Position numbers and translations under genes: made by a program. DNA of 64,000 nucleotides from a virus. The stretch is from the IMG/VR virus record IMGVR_UViG_3300020174_000004, positions 1 to 64,000 of that record; one strand, 5' to 3'. The notes under the pieces are model-generated. The model saw nothing but the letters and a program-made list of their open reading frames with translations. It did not search any database and had not been told where the DNA came from. Each line of letters starts with the position of its first letter. Position 1 is the stretch's first letter. Shown here piece after piece: positions 61,866-64,000 of the stretch.

Positions 61866-62216
61866 TTCTATCATATTTCTATTTTGAAATATTTCTTTCG
61901 TTACTCTATTATAATTTGATGTGTTTTTTGATCTTAAAAGATTATAATATGGTGTTTTCACATTAGTTTGATTTGTATTTGGGTCTCTGAAGTTATTCAA
62001 ACTTTTAGCATCATCGATTGTTTCTATATTTGAATATGTTAATACGGTAATAGAATCGTTTGATGTGTATGAAGTTGTATAGTTTTTTATAGAAAGGTAA
62101 TAGTTTAGTTGCCCATTAAAAGATTTTGATACCTCTTTTTCAGATTCGGACCATTCAGATAATGGCACTATTGAAGAATTTGAGTTTAAGTATCTGGTAA
62201 TAACTAAATCGTACAT
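61842..62216 (-). CDS. Minus-strand hypothetical protein
   Basis: A 124-residue soluble protein (LVITRYLNSNSSIVPLSEWSESEKEVSKSFNGQLNYYLSI, then many Asn/Ser/Thr and a C-terminal helix EIFQNRNMIELLEDK). Its 3' end overlaps the PP-loop gene by 24 bases, tail to tail. It is divergent from the neck operon and has its own late boxes. No family recognised; the only minus-strand gene in the right half. Confidence 0.65.
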   Translation of the reverse strand: MYDLVITRYLNSNSSIVPLSEWSESEKEVSKSFNGQLNYYLSIKNYTTSYTSNDSITVLTYSNIETIDDAKSLNNFRDPNTNQTNVKTPYYNLLRSKNTSNYNRVTKEIFQNRNMIELLEDKTF

Positions 62217-62253
62217 TTAGACCCCTATAAATATCTTACAATATCAATTTTTA

Positions 62254-62261
62254 TATTTATA
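62254..62261 (-). promoter_or_regulatory. Late promoter box for the leftward gene
   Basis: TATTTATA on the plus strand reads TATAAATA leftward, 37 bases before the ATG at 62216, the same distance as for the gp4 operon at 25.4 kb. Confidence 0.7.
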
Positions 62262-62265
62262 AATA
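62258..62265 (+). promoter_or_regulatory. Late promoter box for the neck operon
   Basis: Exact TATAAATA, 33 bases before the gp13 ATG, the best-placed of the two rightward boxes. Confidence 0.72.
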
Positions 62266-62298
62266 GATAAAACACATAACTATTTATAGGGGTTTCTA

Positions 62299-63039
62299 AT
62301 GGCCGTACCTACATCCAGAGCAGAATTTAAGGAATATTGCCTTAGAAATCTAGGCAAGCCTGTTATAGAAATCAATGTTGATGATGATCAAGTAGATGAT
62401 CGCATTGATGAGGCTTTAAAATACTACTGGGACTATCATTTTGATGGTTCAGAAAAAACATATTATAAGCATGTTATAACGGCTGATGATAAAACCAACA
62501 AATATATAACTATGCCAGAAAATATAATTGGTGTAGTAAATTTATTTGATATTGGAAATAATGTTGGAACAAATAATCTTTTTAATATTCGTTATCAAAT
62601 TGCTTTAAATGATTTATATACACTCACTTCTGTATCTATGATTCCTTATTTTATGGCAATGCAGCATATTCAATTTTTAGAATATATGCTAGTTGGAAAA
62701 CAGCCATTAAGATATAATAGACATAGAGACATTCTTCATATTGATATGGATTGGGATAAGGTAGATGTTGGTCAATATTTAATAGTTGAAGCATATCAAG
62801 TAGTAGATCCTGATATCTATACCGATGCATGGGGTGATAGATGGCTAGCCAGATATTGTACTGCTCTTGTAAAAAGACAATGGGGTAATAATTTAAAGAA
62901 ATATAATGGAATGCAACTTCCTGGTGGTCTAACTTTTAATGGTCAACAGATCTATAACGAATCAATTGATGAAATCAATGAATTAGAAAAAGAAATGATT
63001 TCATCATTTAGCTTACCGGTTACGGATATGATAGGATAA
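62299..63039 (+). CDS. 13: Neck protein gp13
   Basis: A 246-residue homologue of T4 gp13, which with gp14 closes the head after packaging. Typical blocks: SRAEFKEYCLRNLGKPVIEINVDDDQVDDRIDEALKYYWDYHFDG, HIQFLEYMLVGKQPLRYNRH, VEAYQVVDPDIYTDAWGDRWLARYCTALVKRQWG and LPGGLTFNGQQIY. The ribosome site is weak (AGGGG), within the inverted repeat. Confidence 0.95.
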   Translation: MAVPTSRAEFKEYCLRNLGKPVIEINVDDDQVDDRIDEALKYYWDYHFDGSEKTYYKHVITADDKTNKYITMPENIIGVVNLFDIGNNVGTNNLFNIRYQIALNDLYTLTSVSMIPYFMAMQHIQFLEYMLVGKQPLRYNRHRDILHIDMDWDKVDVGQYLIVEAYQVVDPDIYTDAWGDRWLARYCTALVKRQWGNNLKKYNGMQLPGGLTFNGQQIYNESIDEINELEKEMISSFSLPVTDMIG

Positions 63040-63050
63040 AATGTATACAT

Positions 63051-63776
63051 ATGGCTACAAATTTTTTCTTTAATAATTTTAAAAATAGTCAAGAGCAATT
63101 ACTTCTCGAAAATTTGGTTATCGAGTCAATAAAAATTTATGGTGAAGATATGTATTATCTTCCTAGAACACTTGTAGATCAAGATCCAATTTATCAATCA
63201 GATTCTATTTCACAATATAATTCTGCTTATATGATTGAAATGTATATTAAGAGTGTAAATGGATTTTCTGGAGATGGTGTTTTCATGTCTAAGTTTGGTC
63301 TTGAAATTAGAGATCAAGTAACATTCTCTGTAGCTCAGAGAGTATTTAATGATGAAGTACAAACATTTACTAATATATTAAGACCAAATGAAGGTGATTT
63401 AATATATTTTCCACTTAATAAAAAAGCATTTGAAATTAAATATGTTGAAAATAAAGAATTCTTTTATCAGCTTGGAGCTCTTCAAACATATGAATTAACA
63501 TGTGAACTATTTGAATATTCATCAGAAGTATTTAATACTGGAATAGAAGAAATTGATCAAATCCAAACCAAGTTTAGTCTTAACATATTTGATTGGGCTA
63601 TACTTGATGAAAATGGTGATAGATTGCTCGATGAAAATGCTGACTATATAGTAGTAGAAGGTTATTCAGCAGGCCAAATTGATGCTTTAGCTGATAATGA
63701 AGATATTCAAACCGAGTCTGATAATTTCTTAGACTTTACAGAAAGAGATCCATTCTCAGAGGGTGGTACATATTAA
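63051..63776 (+). CDS. 14: Neck protein gp14
   Basis: A 241-residue homologue of T4 gp14. Blocks: FFFNNFKNSQEQLLLENLVIESIKIYGEDMYYLPRT, FSGDGVFMSKFGLEIRDQVTFSVAQRVF, RPNEGDLIYFPLNKKAFEIKYVE and QLGALQTYELTCELFEYSSE. It docks gp13 to the tail. Ends one base into the gp15 start (TAATG). Confidence 0.95.
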   Translation: MATNFFFNNFKNSQEQLLLENLVIESIKIYGEDMYYLPRTLVDQDPIYQSDSISQYNSAYMIEMYIKSVNGFSGDGVFMSKFGLEIRDQVTFSVAQRVFNDEVQTFTNILRPNEGDLIYFPLNKKAFEIKYVENKEFFYQLGALQTYELTCELFEYSSEVFNTGIEEIDQIQTKFSLNIFDWAILDENGDRLLDENADYIVVEGYSAGQIDALADNEDIQTESDNFLDFTERDPFSEGGTY

Positions 63777-64000
63777 TGTTCGGTAACACATTTTATTTCA
63801 GCACAATTAGAAAATATGTAATATTATTTGGAACTTTATTTAATGATATTCATATTACCAGAACTAACGCTGCTGGTACAACAGTTCAATTATTAAAAGT
63901 TCCATTATCATATGCACCAAAGGAAAAAGTTCTTACCAGAATAGCTGCTGATCCAGAAATTGATAGACAAGCCGCCATTTTACTTCCAAGAATGTCATTT
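63776..64000 (+). CDS. 15: Tail terminator/sheath stabiliser gp15 (3' partial)
   Basis: The first 75 codons lie in the window; the gene runs off the right edge. The start MFGNTFYFSTIRKYVILFGTLFNDIHITR and LKVPLSYAPKEKVLTRI correspond to T4 gp15 (MFGYFYNSSFRRYATLMGDLFSNI, VPITYASKE). In T4 it caps the contracted or extended sheath at the head end. Confidence 0.92.
   Translation, partial: MFGNTFYFSTIRKYVILFGTLFNDIHITRTNAAGTTVQLLKVPLSYAPKEKVLTRIAADPEIDRQAAILLPRMSF

Larger units (their letters stand above)
62221..62293. promoter_or_regulatory. Divergent late-promoter region in a 13-base inverted repeat
   Basis: ACCCCTATAAATA (62221-62233) is repeated inverted as TATTTATAGGGGT (62281-62293). The region holds four exact late boxes: rightward 62226-62233 and 62258-62265, leftward 62261-62254 and 62288-62281. 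The inner two overlap in TATTTATAAATA. They would drive gp13 and on to the right and the 124-residue gene to the left. Confidence 0.75.

Noticed and set aside
1-64000. Ordinary tRNA genes or lysogeny functions
   Set aside because: No cloverleaf, integrase, excisionase or repressor pattern was seen; intergenic gaps are too short for tRNAs apart from the tmRNA region.

Overview
The window is 64 kb of a strictly lytic, T4-superfamily myovirus genome. It is AT-rich, tightly packed with genes (many ATGA or TAATG overlaps), and holds T4-type nucleotide metabolism, replication, late-transcription, baseplate and neck genes in an order close to that of the marine T4-like phages. Three signs point to an alphaproteobacterial host: a circularly permuted two-piece tmRNA gene of the alphaproteobacterial type, its ANDN...ALAA tag, and a small exported HEW/CC/DC protein of a kind I associate with alphaproteobacteria. 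The host species cannot be read from the sequence.

Layout. 1-4.4 kb: class Ia ribonucleotide reductase (nrdA, cut at the left edge, and nrdB) with small companions. 4.4-6.1 kb: a GIY-YIG nuclease and two tandem Asp/Asn-hydroxylase-like genes, one apparently inactivated. 6.2-7.1 kb: an exported NlpC/P60- or CHAP-like endolysin. 7.1-13.3 kb: small early genes behind a consensus sigma70 promoter, glutaredoxin, an FkbM methyltransferase, a glycosyltransferase, RNase H, a PhoH-like ATPase and a PD-(D/E)XK nuclease. 13.4-15.7 kb: a DUF932 protein and conserved phage proteins. 15.7-16.0 kb: the tmRNA. 16.0-19.7 kb: small exported and membrane proteins, a SpeD-like protein, the late co-activator gp33, an SprT-like protease, helicase loader gp59 and ssDNA-binding gp32, closed by a strong terminator. 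19.7-25.4 kb, minus strand: gp4, an unrecognised tail protein, a tube-initiator-like protein, and a gp26-type tail-assembly chaperone with a textbook -1 frameshift signal. That signal leads into a large tail protein carrying transglycosylase and M15-like peptidase domains. 25.5-46.1 kb: baseplate genes (gp48, 53, 27, 5 split in two, 25, 6, gp7/8/10-like). 46.1-59.8 kb: fibre genes, among them a 17-residue repeat fibre, two fibres with S74 intramolecular chaperones, a Hint-domain protein and a GIY-YIG homing endonuclease. 59.8-62.2 kb: an accessory island with an exported TctC-like binding protein, a PP-loop ATPase and a minus-strand gene. 62.3 kb to the end: neck genes gp13, gp14 and the start of gp15.

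How it works together. Exact copies of the T4 late promoter box TATAAATA stand in front of the tmRNA, the minus-strand tail operon, the neck operon and other units. With gp33 present, this implies T4-style late transcription. The most unusual items are the phage-borne permuted tmRNA, the complete -1 frameshift cassette, the divergent late-promoter palindrome at 62.22-62.29 kb, and the fibre region with signs of recent exchange (a GC-rich fibre tip followed by the stub of a foreign gene).
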